DNA of 64,000 bases from Zhengitettix transpicula (GCA_037074705.1 CM073595.1:47797639-47861638); one strand, 5' to 3'; positions 1 through 10,450 are shown, counted from the first letter of the stretch. Notes: generated by a model from the letters alone, not told the origin. Numbers and translations are program-made.

Positions 1-77
1 TCCCACGCCCTTCCGTTAGCGGGACAGGAGTTTGCTGTGGGGACGCAGCATTTCCATCTCCGTGCCTCGACCAGTTT
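1..77 (-). mobile_element. SINE-like element, partial copy cut by window edge
   Basis: This stretch matches the middle of the 530-bp SINE-like family described at 684-1219, in reverse orientation (the same wording recurs at about 317-392). It breaks off after the shared GACCAGTTT and is followed directly by the T-rich end of the next copy, so either the next copy inserted here or the junction arose by template switching. The rest of this copy lies outside the window. Confidence 0.7.
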
Positions 78-87
78 TTTGCTTTTT

Positions 88-625
88 ATTTTTTTTAGGT
101 CAACAGGCTACATGAGGGTGATCCACATTGGGCAACTCCCCTTTAATAGCATAGGAAGGGATTAGAAAGGGGGGATGCGGAAGGGTAGAGGAAGGTAGCC
201 AAGGGTTAACTAGGGCCCCCGGGCTATGGTTTAAGGATTCTACCCGGCATTCGCCTAAAGAAATGCAGGGAAAACCCTAGAAAAACCTGCATCGGGTAGG
301 TCGGGCATTGGGTACTTGTCCCACGCCCTTCCGATAGCGGGAGAGGAGTTTGCTGTGGGGACGCAGCATTCCCTTCTCCGTGCCTCGACCAGTTTAGGAG
401 GCAGCTGGCCGACTATTCCAATAGGAATAGCGGACAACTCTTGCCGTATGCCCAAGGTCTGCGACCCCGGAACATACACCTCTCAAAACAGACCGAGGTG
501 CCTCGGCATCTGGGAACCTTAGTTCAAAAAAAAAACCAGAGAGATGTGAGAGCATCCCCAAAGGTAGCCCCCGCCAGAGCTCTCTGGAATGGTTCACCTG
601 CGAGAAATCCTCTCGCAGGCAAAAT
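88..625 (-). mobile_element. SINE-like element, copy B (left arm of head-to-head pair)
   Basis: A near full-length copy, with its T-rich tail at the low-coordinate end and its GC-rich folded head (CCTGCGAGA pairing with TCTCGCAGG) near 600-623. It is the reverse complement of copy C at 684-1219, so the two form a palindrome of about 1.1 kb around a 60-bp spacer. Open frames that run through it are by-products of its GC-rich sequence. It encodes no recognisable protein, has no clear RNA polymerase III boxes, and could also be the 3' end of an unknown LINE. Confidence 0.8.
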
Positions 626-663
626 TGCAGGAAGTTGTTTATATTTAAATTTTCGTGGCGTCT

Positions 664-676
664 GGTGACTGCGGTA
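664..676 (+). repeat. Target-site duplication, left copy, of SINE copy C
   Basis: GGTGACTGCGGTA is present here and exactly repeated at 1220-1232, immediately after the poly(A) tail. A 13-bp perfect direct repeat flanking a poly(A)-ended element is the signature of LINE-mediated (target-primed) insertion. Confidence 0.85.
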
Positions 677-683
677 AGGAAGC

Positions 684-1219
684 CTGCGAAAGGATTTCTC
701 GCAGGTGAACCTTCCCAGAGAGCTCTGGCGGGGGCTACCTTTGGGGATGCTCTCACATCTCTCTGGTTTTTTTGAACTAAGTTTCCCACATGCCGAGGCA
801 CCTCGGTCTGTTTTGAAGAGGTGTATGTTCCGGGGTCGCAGACCTTGGGCATACGGCAAGAGTTGTCCGCTATTCCTATTGGAATAGTCGGCCAGCTGCC
901 TCCTAAACAGGCCAAGTCATGGCGAAGGGTAAGCTGCGTCCCCACAGCAAACTCCTCTCCCGCTATCGGAAGGGCGTGGGACAAGTACCCAATGCCCGAC
1001 CTACCCGATGCAGGTTTTTCTAAGGTTTTCCCTGCATTCCTTTAGGCGAATGCCGGGTAGGATCCTTAAAATATAGCCCGGGGGCCCTAGTTAACCCTTG
1101 GCTACCTTCGTCTACCCTTCCGCATCCCCCCTTTCAAATCCCTTCCTATGCTATTAAAAGGGAGTTGCCCTAAGTGGATTACCCTCATGTAGCCTATTGC
1201 CCTAAAAAAAAAAAAAAAA
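684..1219 (+). mobile_element. SINE-like retroelement, copy C, full length
   Basis: About 535 bp, running from a GC-rich head to a 16-base poly(A) tail at 1204-1219. It is bounded by the 13-bp target-site duplication 664-676 / 1220-1232. The head can fold (CCTGCGAAA..TTTCTCGCAGG), followed by a second short stem CCAGAG/CTCTGG. There is no recognisable coding sequence and no clear A or B box, so the source RNA is unknown. Other copies lie at 88-625, 10947-11480, 11492-11593, 11604-12155, 18560-18980, 24190-24510 and, decayed, at 35870-36060. Confidence 0.85.
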
Positions 1220-1232
1220 GGTGACTGCGGTA
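1220..1232 (+). repeat. Target-site duplication, right copy, of SINE copy C
   Basis: An exact repeat of 664-676 directly abutting the poly(A) run. Confidence 0.85.
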
Positions 1233-1400
1233 GAAAAATGATAAATTACAATACCAATGAACAATGTACGTTGCGCGGTATTTATATTATCACTTTTTAG
1301 CCCGAAGTTGTTTATAATTAAATTTTCGTAGCGTCTGGTGATTGCGGGAGAAAAGTGGTAAATTACGTTACCAATGTACATCGAAATCCACACGAACTTC

Positions 1401-2545
1401 ATATTTCCGCGTTTACGAAAATTGGAGAAGAAACAACAAAACGATTTCGAGTGTTTTCAAACTAACGTAATTATAAATCAAATCGTCAAAATCAGAAAAG
1501 GTGCAGATTAGTTGAAAATAAGTGATTCTTATAAGTAATGTAGGTTAAAGGTTTTGCAAGTGTGGAAAATGCATAAAGTCTGTTAGGGATTCGTTTCCGG
1601 GTCAACTTGTCTCCAGAACGCGTCGTTTCCAACTTATGGCGAAGATGATGGCGTTGACAGTCTTCGAAACGTTGCGTGCTCTGCACGAATTTACTGGGCA
1701 GTAATCCCGGTAAGACTATATTCATGTATTAAAATAGTCGGAGTGTCAAATATAGGCAAATCTGTTTCGGAATGCCTTTCAGTCTAGCAGCTCAGGGAAT
1801 GTCTAGTGTCCGCGAGCGAAACGTAAGCAAGATAACGTATAAAATCAGTAACAGCCCTGACATGTCACCAAAAATACTTATTATTTCATAATAAATGTTC
1901 CAGACCACGGAGCAATGTATTTAACGTAGAAATTGGTTGTGACTGTAGTTAATACAAAATAGCTGAGGTTCCCAAACGTGATATAAAAATTAAGTGAGCG
2001 ACTCCGAAAAAGTACCATCGTAAGCCTAGGCTCCAGAATAAATCTCCTGTGGTCTGTTAGACGATTTCGTGCTAAATACGTCGTCAACGTACGTCCCAAA
2101 AACTGTGAAAAACCTTTGCAACAAAGATACGAATAAAAATAATATTTATTTTATGAGAAATTGTGGACTTCAGAACTGACGTTCTATTGAATTTTGAATT
2201 TCTGACAAATGTAAGTTCTGTAATATTTTTATTTAAACTCCTCGAGAATCAGTAATGATTTCGGGCGAAGCAGCAATTTATTGTGCCTCAATCAAGATGC
2301 TCCATCAAATAAAAAACATGTAGACATCCTTTTTTTCCCCCCCGACAACATTAAATGTAAAAAGCTGTCTGCATCTGAAAAGTATGTTGTTGCGAAATGA
2401 TAAGGATAATACTGCAAAGTCGCAAATTGTGGAAATATTAATATTCTTTTAACGATAGAGAATGCCTCAGGCACACGAAAAGTACTTATTTGCAAAGTAC
2501 TCATTTATTTTAAATAATTGTAACGTAATTTTCAATAAAGTTTTC
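1401..2545. other. Unassigned AT-rich stretch
   Basis: No gene is recognised. The only structured item is at 1639-1670 on the plus strand, where CGAAGATGATGG is followed by TCTTCGAAACGTTG. This is one of the folded GAAAC modules treated in the findings. Open frames here are short and have no recognisable motifs. Confidence 0.5.
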
Positions 2546-2690
2546 GCAAATAAAATTCTCGGGTCTCAACCCGGGCCAATGCTCCGCCATTGTCATCAGG
2601 TTAACTGTGATATTAACCTGTGCTGTCGAAACGTTGTTATTCAAACAAACCGTTGGCCCCGGTTGAGACCCGAGAATTTTTTTTTATCTA
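2546..2690. mobile_element. Foldback MITE (type 1), copy 1
   Basis: Terminal inverted repeats of about 27 bp begin AAAATTCTCGGGTCTCAACC at 2552 and end with its complement at 2680. The interior holds a hairpin (AGGTTAA..TTAACCT) and the word GCTGTCGAAACGTTGTTATT. A second copy of the same family with clearer ends lies at 46447-46566. It is non-coding, and the superfamily is not known. Confidence 0.75.
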
Positions 2691-2830
2691 CAGCAGATTC
2701 ACCGGGAAAGCTGTCGTTCTGTAAAAGTTTTCTCAGTCTGAGGAAGGAACTTTATTTGCGAAACAGCTGACGCCCTGTAAAAGCGTGGATTAATTCCTGG
2801 TCAAACTGGACGTTTGGGATTAAATAAATA
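2691..2830 (+). other. Second folded module next to the MITE
   Basis: CTGAGGA at 2738-2744 is followed 15 bases later by GAAAC at 2760-2764, matching the CTGANGA..GAAAC spacing seen elsewhere in the window. The surrounding words AGCTGTCGTTCTGTAAAAG and CAGCTGACGCCCTGTAAAAG form a loose repeat. No gene is seen. Confidence 0.4.
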
Positions 2831-2989
2831 ACTATAAAACACGGAAACTTACGAAACAGGTTTTAATTTGAAAAATAATAAAAATCTAGTTCTCTGAGGT
2901 GGAAGAAAGATCTGGAAATATAAATTAGTTCATGGCGTCGGTCTGCCAGGAAATCGACCAGACTAACTAGAATATTCTGCTGATCTCAG

Positions 2990-3190
2990 GTTCAGTTAGA
3001 TAAAGTTGAGCTGAGAACTCCTTTCCCAGAACAAAGGAGTGCTGAGAGAGGTGATGTCATGTTTCTCGTATTCACGGCTGGCGCTGATATCGCAGGAAAT
3101 GACTCGGAGCAGATAAGTCGTGAAATAAGAATACTGGCGCCAGACCCCCTACGCGACACATAACACAACAATAAATTTAAAATGAGAATT
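2990..3190 (+). repeat. Dispersed repeat fragment shared with the 5.5-kb duplicated units
   Basis: GGTGATGTCATGTTTCTCGT at 3051 and the following 100 bases resemble 16853-16960, 22383-22490 and 27818-27920. The same family is therefore present outside the segmental duplication. No coding potential is recognised. Confidence 0.55.
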
Positions 3191-3404
3191 AATCACTTTT
3201 TGTTCCTAAGAAAAATGAGAGCACAATTCATCTCTCGACATGAACGTAATTCTCCCTTTATGATCAAAAAATTAGTAGATTTATGATCGTAGTAAAATAA
3301 TTGTGTGTGCTTTAATAAAAAAAAGGGTTTAAGTTTTTACACAATATTTATTAATAATTAGGGCCTATAATTTTGCAACTTACACTGATGAGTGTTATCG
3401 CTAA

Positions 3405-5145
3405 TTTCAATAATAATAATAATATAAGGAATTTCACACAATGTGTAAAGTAATTTGGGTCAATCTCTACAAAATTCTGTCATTGAGATAGATCTTCTGG
3501 AACACCAATATGCGTGATATCTGTCACACACCATTTCACATAATTCACAAACACAATTCACATCTGGTTGATGAAAGCTTTTTGATTTACAAATCTTGTG
3601 GTGAAAACCGTGCACGGCAAAACGGGTTACCGTGTGTCGTAATTCGTATGATGATCTCCTCCATTCGTTTGTCATCATGGCGGTGGTACTGTAGAAATCG
3701 TCCCATATCTTGTTCTTCTTTTCCTTTAGTTCTTGGATCACGTGTTGATATGCAGGTGTAGATGGCAAAGTTAACCCTGTTGTATAGCGTAGGTCTTCTA
3801 AGTAGAAAGGTTCCCTTGTGAGTTCATATGCAAGTCGTGATGGCGTATATTTTGAGACACACAGTATCTTTTTCAGAAAAGTTGCCTTTATCTTTTCAAT
3901 ATCTTTCAGATTTTTTCTATTTAGTTTCTCCCATATTAATTCCAAACCGTATGTGACTATTGGGGTGACTTTTGCTTTGTAGATGGAGATGGCCGTGTCT
4001 ATGGAGAGTTGTCGTATCATCCGAATATCTTGCATTGCTCTAATAGCTGCGATTACTTTTTCTTTCACGTGTAGTGTGAATGTGCTTCCTGTCGGTTGCA
4101 AGGTTATCCCAAGGTACTTGAAGTTGTTTGTAACACTTATTGGTCTGTTGCCGAGGTATAAAGTGTCTTTCGTGCTGTGTCTGCCACCTTTCCTGAATAT
4201 CATTGCTGCTGTCTTTTGAAGGTTTATTTCTAGTTCATTTTCTTGAGCCCAGTTCGTCAGATTGTTTAAGGCCTCTTGTAGATCTTGTCTGGAAGTTGCT
4301 GTGATGACGATGTCATCTGCATACACATAGAGACGCGTGTTTTCTGTTGGTAGTGATTCGGCTATATCTGCAGTCGCAATATTAAACAATAACGGGCTTA
4401 GGGGGTCTCCTTGTAGTACCCCGTTTGTCTGTATTATTGGGTCCGATACTGATATGCTGTCATCTATTTCTACTTGGTTCTCATGCAAGATGTTTGAGAT
4501 TATTACCGTCAGGTAATGTTCTTTTCCAATCATTGATTCCAGCTTGTTTAGTATAAGTCGTCTGTTGAGAAAGTCAAAAGCTTTTGTATAATCAATGAAG
4601 ACCGCATATAGCTTCCCCCTGTAGTGTCTCAGTGCTTCATCAATGTCTTTTATGAGGCACGATATTGCTTGTATGGTAGATCTACCTCTTCTGAAACCAA
4701 ATTGTAGTTCCGGTATTTTGTCCTCCACTTTCTCCGTGAGTCTTGCTGTCAATATCTTTGTGAATATTTTGAAAAGTGTGCTCTGTAGGGCTATTCCCCT
4801 ATAAGAGTTTGGGTCTTCTGTGTTCCCTTTCCCTTTGTATAGTATCTTTATTCGGGATTTTCGCCAACTGCCCGGGATGTGTCCGTTTTCCAGACATTTC
4901 GTCATTAGCGTAGCCCATCTCTCTTTGAAGAATACCACTGCTTGCTTCAAATGTTCGTTATATATATTGTCAGGGCCGGCGGCCTTCCTATTTTTTGCAT
5001 CATGTACGGCCGCTGCAACCTCTCTGCTTGTGATGGGCTTTATATATTCAGGTGTCGCTGTGTTATAGCTTGGTCTGGTGTCTCTGTTTTGTAGTACTAT
5101 GCTGAAGTACATTTCAATGAATTTCTGTAATTATTGACTATAATA
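3405..5145 (-). mobile_element. 5'-truncated non-LTR retrotransposon (LINE)
   Basis: The element reads on the minus strand. Its 3' end carries only about 45 bases of untranslated sequence and a short ATT-type microsatellite tail (plus-strand AATAATAATAAT at 3411-3422). Its 5' edge is near 5145, where an in-frame stop precedes the reverse transcriptase frame. No endonuclease domain is present, so this is a 5'-truncated insertion, the usual outcome of target-primed reverse transcription. No convincing target-site duplication was found by eye. Confidence 0.8.
3460..5112 (-). CDS. LINE reverse transcriptase, partial but open frame (550 aa)
   Basis: This frame encodes an RNA-directed DNA polymerase that copies the element RNA into DNA at a nicked chromosomal target. 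In order it shows KAAGPDNI (residues 43-50), FGFRRGRST (138-146), FIDYTKAFD (172-180, catalytic Asp 174), GVLQGDPLSPLLFN (231-244) and YADD (264-267, catalytic Asp pair). A thumb/connection region follows, and a C-terminal zinc-knuckle-like cluster Cys522-x2-Cys525-x7-His533-x3-Cys537 lies near the end. The key residues are intact and there is no internal stop, so the copy is fairly young. The endonuclease and any first ORF are missing. The Met start is simply the first ATG after a stop and is not a true translation start. The clade cannot be settled without an alignment; the C-terminal CCHC is typical of several LINE clades. Confidence 0.88.
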   Translation of the reverse strand: MYFSIVLQNRDTRPSYNTATPEYIKPITSREVAAAVHDAKNRKAAGPDNIYNEHLKQAVVFFKERWATLMTKCLENGHIPGSWRKSRIKILYKGKGNTEDPNSYRGIALQSTLFKIFTKILTARLTEKVEDKIPELQFGFRRGRSTIQAISCLIKDIDEALRHYRGKLYAVFIDYTKAFDFLNRRLILNKLESMIGKEHYLTVIISNILHENQVEIDDSISVSDPIIQTNGVLQGDPLSPLLFNIATADIAESLPTENTRLYVYADDIVITATSRQDLQEALNNLTNWAQENELEINLQKTAAMIFRKGGRHSTKDTLYLGNRPISVTNNFKYLGITLQPTGSTFTLHVKEKVIAAIRAMQDIRMIRQLSIDTAISIYKAKVTPIVTYGLELIWEKLNRKNLKDIEKIKATFLKKILCVSKYTPSRLAYELTREPFYLEDLRYTTGLTLPSTPAYQHVIQELKEKKNKIWDDFYSTTAMMTNEWRRSSYELRHTVTRFAVHGFHHKICKSKSFHQPDVNCVCELCEMVCDRYHAYWCSRRSISMTEFCRD

Positions 5146-6227
5146 AATATAAATATTATTTTTTTATCTACTGACATTGGATTTCAGCGTATTTTGGGCT
5201 ACTCGTTAAGTTTCACCGGCACTTATATTCATTAATGAAGCGATTCCCTTAAGACGGTATGTTTTTCGACGACAGTAGAAGTGATTTAAATCACCAGACG
5301 AGAATTGGAATTTTCCTGATATTTTCCGCACCATGTTCGAGATTAAACGCCTGGATGTAAAAGTTTTATTACTATAAATATCAAATATATGTTTATCTAC
5401 AATGAGTGCTAGACAAATACCTACAGACAGGTAAAAAAATAACAACTTTCTATTTTTTTTTAAAAAAAAATTTCCATTACTTCCTAATTTGAAGACATGA
5501 GTTGGGGATTTGGAGTAAAGTCAGAGCTCTGAGTTATTTGTTAATGGATACGGGCAAACACGTATTTAGCAGTCGTCCCGGATTCCCATCCCAATTCTGT
5601 AGAATTACTTCATTAATTATTGTACACATGTTATTGTTTTCCTCGTATTACATTGTTCATATATTTTATATTGCCTCGTACATTATCATTGAACGGTAGA
5701 ATAATTCTACCCGCCTCTCGATTCAGTTAAATACATTCTTAGTTTGATCATTCTGCTGATATATTCGTCGAGACAATTTTTTTCTTAGTAATGACGTTAA
5801 ATAACACTGATATTTGCAGAATTTGTCAACTATTTTCATAACATTTGCAATCATTCAGAGCCTCGGCCAACCGGTACGACTGACAGACTGTCATCTTTCA
5901 TGGAGCATTTCTGAATGTTTGGAGTGCAACGTGGACAAAACAATTACGGCAGGAAAAAAAATCTGTCTTCTGTCAACGGAAATTAAAATTAATTTACCCA
6001 AGACTTACGAAGGAAATATATTTCGAAACACCTGAGGCTGTCAGAAGGCAAAACCAGATACTCCGTGCGATAATTCCTCGTCAAAAATCTCAGATTTCCC
6101 GGTTTTCCTACATAAATAAAATACAGGAACAGAACTAAAATGCTCTTAAACAAGCTCATCTCTAAATATATGGAAAGTGAATTAGCAGATTTACGAGACT
6201 CCAGTTGACTCAATTGAGGACGACGTT
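5146..6227. other. Unassigned AT-rich stretch
   Basis: No gene, RNA or repeat boundary is recognised. Short open frames are AT-rich and have no motif. Confidence 0.4.
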
Positions 6228-6720
6228 GATCAATCAATCAATAAATTTATTTATTAACAAAAAAAACCTGCAGAATACAGCAATCGATAAGTAATAAAAA
6301 AGTAAAGATAATACATAATTAAAATTATATATTTGGATTACATGGAAAAAATCATTTAATGAGTAGAAAGGATTTTTTATTAGCCAATTTTTTAACTGTG
6401 ATTCTTATGGAATGGACATTCTTGGGTAATCTATCAAACAGACCAATTGAGATCGAATGAAACCACCTTTTAGTCTTACTTAATCTTACAATTGGTTTCA
6501 CTATGTGATAATTAAATCTGGTGGCATTGTTATGATTGTGGAGATGAAGGTCAGATTTACCTAAGTTCAACTTCAGGGATTTTTAAATATACTGATTAAT
6601 CACAGTAAGTATATTTAATTTAAGAAATAATGGTCTTAAGTGATCATTATATTTGGAACCCGTGATTATTCGCATCGTATTTTTTCTGTAGAATAAGGAT
6701 TTTTACAACCTTGTTACCAT
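6228..6720 (-). pseudogene. CR1/Jockey-like LINE reverse transcriptase, 3' fragment
   Basis: The minus-strand translation gives the typical region after the LINE polymerase: RKNTMRIITGSKYNDHL, LRPLFLKLNILTVINQYI, then an in-frame stop. The same frame continues with NHNNATRFNYHIVK, VRLSKTKRWFHS and LFDRLPKN. This is the conserved QKRAIRII..LRPLF..LNIL..QYI..TR..RLSKT..NxLP tail of insect CR1/Jockey-type elements. The element ends in a short TTGA/TGAT repeat at about 6228-6242. It is truncated at its 5' side near 6720 and is dead, with at least one stop. Confidence 0.82.
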
Positions 6721-7690
6721 TACATCGACAAGCCATTGCACGTGCGCGAATTGCGTGGCGTCTTTGGAACTGTCCCCTGATCACTTCTTCCACGCAAGCG
6801 TAAATTACTGTTGGTGGTCACAATTTACAGTATTTATTGTAAAAAGCGCTGTGCGATCACGTTCTAAATTTTTCATGAATCATTTCTCGTGTTCGTGCCT
6901 CAATTTGTCACTTCCGATCATACAATCTTGCACAAAAATATATGGTATCGTGAGTGAGATGTATAGCAAGCGCAGGAAGAGTTTTCACCTCTGATGTACA
7001 CGAAGTGTTCGGCCCAGGCTCTGCACTGCACATTCCGAAAACAATTTTCGTCGACTTTTACCCGGCCCAGTAAAAACGCCGGTGAATCGAATATAACGTA
7101 TATATTTTACTTACAATTTAATATATAAATCATACAAACACATTATACATGCATTGCTGCCTTCCCTGTTGTAACCGAAATGAAACTTTTAAGTGACAAT
7201 GAAGTGAGGCCGAAAACAATGTATTGTTGCCTGTGTCTCGTAATAATACTTTAAAGTTTTAAATTTCATGGCTATATTAGGTGACAAAAATGTCTAAAAT
7301 TTTAAATTAATTTTTTAAAATTATTGTTATCAGAATTTTACATGTAATGCTGTTGGAGTGGAACAGCAATCTAGAAAAATATCTTAATTCTTCATCAATA
7401 ATTATTACTTAATCCAAATCAAATAAGTGATTATTGCACCACTTAGCATTTTTTACTATTTAATTTACAATTCTTTTTGTGTTCAGTAATAAAGGTTTTA
7501 ATTTTAAATTTTACATAGAACGTTATTCTCCTGAACGCTTCAATTATTCAAGCTGGTGCATTTTCGTCAGAAGCAGAAAAATAAATACGTGGAAACTGAC
7601 AGGATACAACTAAAACGACGCGAATGTTTTCAACAATGCTGCTAGCACAACAGTTCGGCGGCTGAGTTAAGGCCCCTCTAATACCAGCCG
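6721..7690. other. Unassigned AT-rich stretch
   Basis: Nothing is recognised beyond AT-rich sequence. The GC-richer patch at 6730-7080 has no motif that can be assigned. Confidence 0.35.
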
Positions 7691-7900
7691 TTTTTAATCT
7701 AGTTCTGCTAACGCAAACAAACAGGTTCTGGGAAGCTGAAAAACACTTCATGTCACAAACGTGTGAATGAAAAAAAAATTACAGACAATAGAATTCTAAA
7801 AGAAATTTCAACTTGATGTGAAGATATTGCAATACCATCATGTTGGCAGTAGAATGTCTCCAAAAAGGTCGCGACAACAGTAAAAAAAACACACTGTATC
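7690..7900 (-). repeat. Inverted copy of a dispersed repeat from the 5.5-kb units
   Basis: TTACAGACAATAG, AACTTGATGTGAAGATA and ACCATCATGTTGGCAG at 7780-7850 are the reverse complement of 19750-19830 and 25265-25345. The homologous stretch probably extends further on both sides in decayed form. Confidence 0.65.
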
Positions 7901-8364
7901 TTTTGAATCTAAATTAGCTGTCAAAAAGCAGGAATTAAAAATAGAAGTGATTCGCAATTTTAATACCTGCTGTTATTTGTAACTCCGTTGTAATTGAAAA
8001 TAGATACCTTCATTTTTTGAAAAAGTGTTTATTACCGTCATTTAATCAATGAAAAGTATATTTCGTTTTCCATACGTGATATAAATTTCAATTCCATCTT
8101 TAACGAGTATTAATTAAAATTTAATCTTTAAAATTCAGAAAAAAATGGATTGAATCACCAAATTTTGACTTGTTATATTTAAGTTTACCTTTGAAATCTT
8201 AATAGTTTATCACAGGTAAAATAATTCTTGAACAAATAAAACATTTATGTAATACAGTCCAACCATGCCTGAATAATTTAAGAGCTATGAATATTGTTCC
8301 ATACTATTGTATTCTAAAACATTTCTATACTTTACGACAGACATGTGCTTGTTTAATCATCGAT

Positions 8365-9885
8365 TAAGATTTAGATTTATTATTCATTCCATTAGACCTC
8401 GGTCAACGAAATAGGACACGACACAATATAAGGTTACATGAAAAGAATAATTATTACAAATACAAAGTTTAAAAAAACAAACATTGGACTTTACCAAAAA
8501 AAATACGATTTAAAACTACGTTAAAGATATTAATATGACAGTAATTTGTTATTAAAGAAATAATTTCCATTCGACGGAGTTTCTAGTAGAAAATCTTACA
8601 TCGATTCCCGTCGAACATGAAAAAGAAGTCAGCAGTTAAATTCTAGGATATTATCATCGTAAAATAATAACTTGAAAGGATACCAGAAAACTATTTCATT
8701 AAAGAGGGTCTAACCTTGTCATTTCTACGAATCTTTCTCCGAGTAATATGCTCCATTAACTAACAGATTTACAACTCTTTATAAATCCTGTAGAATCAGA
8801 ATTTCAAATACAGATTAAATTTATACCTTTCCCGTTAAGGAAAATATTGAGTGGTGGAATCCAGGAATCGAAATTAAATTTCTCAAACATGTTTAAGCGT
8901 TACGTTAATGAAACCGAGTATATTTCAAACGTTAAAAGGTACGTTTTTGTACCTGAGTACCTATGGAAAAATCTTTTAAAATTATACTTTGATTTCCGTT
9001 GTGCGTTTTGGAAGATAAATAAACGCATTTTTCTGAGTACAAGACGTAACGAAAAGATTAACATAGGAATGTGGACCTGACTGTTTGGAACGACAACAAT
9101 CCAAGGTTACCTTTGTAAATAAACCTCAGCCACTAATCTAACCTCAGTACCAAATGGAAATTTCACATTTATTTTAGTCATGATATAAAATTACAAGAAA
9201 AGAATAAATTATTACAATAAAAAATTTCAAAAAAACAAACATCGTACTTTACTATAAAATATATAATCTAAAGCAACATTAAATATAACAGTGATTAATC
9301 TTCAATTTTCATTCGACGGCGTTTCCATGTGCAAATCTTACTTCGATTCCCGTCCAACATGAAAAAGAAAATAAGTCTGCAGTTAATTTATACAAGATTA
9401 TAATTGTAAAATAATAGCATAACTTGATAGATACCAGCGAACTGTGTTATTAAGGAGAATAAAATCTGTCCTTCCTATCTACGAACAGTTTCGGCGAGTA
9501 ATATGCTCCATTATTAATTAACGATGATTTAGATCTCTCGGTAAATAAATTTTTGTATATTTAAAGTTTTTATTTCATCCGGAAGACAATTCTATGGATT
9601 TGTCCCGGAATAACTAATGCTGGATTCAAAAAGGCTTAGACGATGTTTTTCTATGAGCGATTTAGTATTGTATAAATTATTTTCTCCTTTTAGGGCGATA
9701 TGATTCGTATGGCTCTCTTTTGTAGTTTAAAAATTTGCAACGCGTGATGTGAACGACCCCAGTTTGCTATTCCGTAAGACATGACAGAATGAAAATACGC
9801 ATGATATACCGTTATAGATGTTGATATGTCGCTTTCCCGATCTAACACTCTTAATGTGAAGCAGATTTTGCTACTGGTTTTACGT
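8365..9885 (-). pseudogene. Jockey/CR1-like LINE remnant with duplicated 3' UTR
   Basis: At 9700-9885 the minus strand encodes KTSSKICFTLRVL, then VYHAYFHSVMSYGIANWG and FKLQKRAIRIISP followed by a stop. These are the hallmark YHAYFHSxxSYGIxxWG and LQKRAIRII blocks after the LINE polymerase. Several stops follow towards 9560. Downstream in the element, the block 9172-9520 is repeated with divergence at 8365-8760 (shared words CATTCGACGG, GATTCCCGTC, AACATGAAAAAGAA and GAGTAATATGCTCCATT). The element thus has a duplicated 3' untranslated region, or a second truncated copy inserted beside it. It is inactive. Confidence 0.78.
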
Positions 9886-9887
9886 CC

Positions 9888-10196
9888 GTTATATCTGGGG
9901 TTCGGCCGCTACCACCCACATAAATAAAATTCAAATATCGCAAAATAAAATTCTCCGCTTTACACCTAACTGTCCCTGGTACGTTCCTAAGTCTAGAATC
10001 CACAATGACCTTAATATTCCCTCAAGCCAAAAAACTATAATTCAAACCGCCCTAATCCAACGTAATCTCCACCACTTCAATCCCATTATCTCAAATACTG
10101 AATCCCAGCCTCCTCCACCTAAACCCCTCAGAAGGCTAAAAAGAAAACGACAAATTGACCTGGCAACACACACACACACACATATATATATTCATA

Positions 10197-10239
<43 letters not shown>

Positions 10240-10450
10240 GTGTGTATGTGTATGTATATATATGTGTGTGTGTATGTGTATGTATATATATATATATATA
10301 TATATAATTCATAACTTCCTCAACTACTCACTCAAGAAGCAATTACATTTCTTCAAGTTAATTGCAACATGTTAACGTAATAAAAATTGTATCACAATTG
10401 TAAAACCTTCGGATTAAACAATTTTCTGTGTATTAAAATAAAAAAAAGAT
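9888..10450 (+). pseudogene. Jockey-like LINE, 3' coding end, plus strand
   Basis: A plus-strand frame running to about 10170 without a stop reads VRYIWGSAATTHINKIQ, QNKILRFTPNCPWYVP, IHNDLNIPSSQKTIIQ and PLRRLKRKRQIDL. This is the classic C-terminal block of Jockey-clade elements (WG.A...I.K.Q..QNK.LR...N.PWYV....IH.DL). A CA/TA microsatellite then interrupts it. The frame resumes as NYSLKKQLHFFKLIATC and a stop, and the element ends in an A-rich tail near 10438-10450. It abuts the minus-strand LINE fragment at about 9886, so two different LINE ends meet 5' to 5'. Confidence 0.85.
10163..10312. repeat. CA/TA/TG microsatellite inside the LINE 3' end
   Basis: Runs of CA, then TA, then TGTG/TATG, then TA again. 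It sits between two parts of one LINE coding frame, so it expanded within the element after insertion or was carried by the source copy. Confidence 0.9.

Larger units (their letters stand above)
633..1400. repeat. Diverged tandem duplication interrupted by a SINE
   Basis: The words GAAGTTGTTTATA and TTTTCGTxGCGTCTGGTGA at 633-674 recur at 1305-1343. The sequence after the SINE (GAAAAATGATAAATTACAATACCAATG at 1233-1260, quoted here in two parts: GAAAAATGATAAATTAC and AATACCAATG) matches 1346-1378. With the SINE removed, this is a roughly 117-bp unit repeated twice. The first unit was split by insertion of copy C. Confidence 0.7.

Noticed and set aside
394..984. A 196-codon minus-strand open frame, and a set of 60-110-codon frames, across 250-1045
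   Set aside because: They lie within the GC-rich SINE palindrome, and the same frames recur in the other SINE copies at 11 and 12 kb. No protein motif is present.
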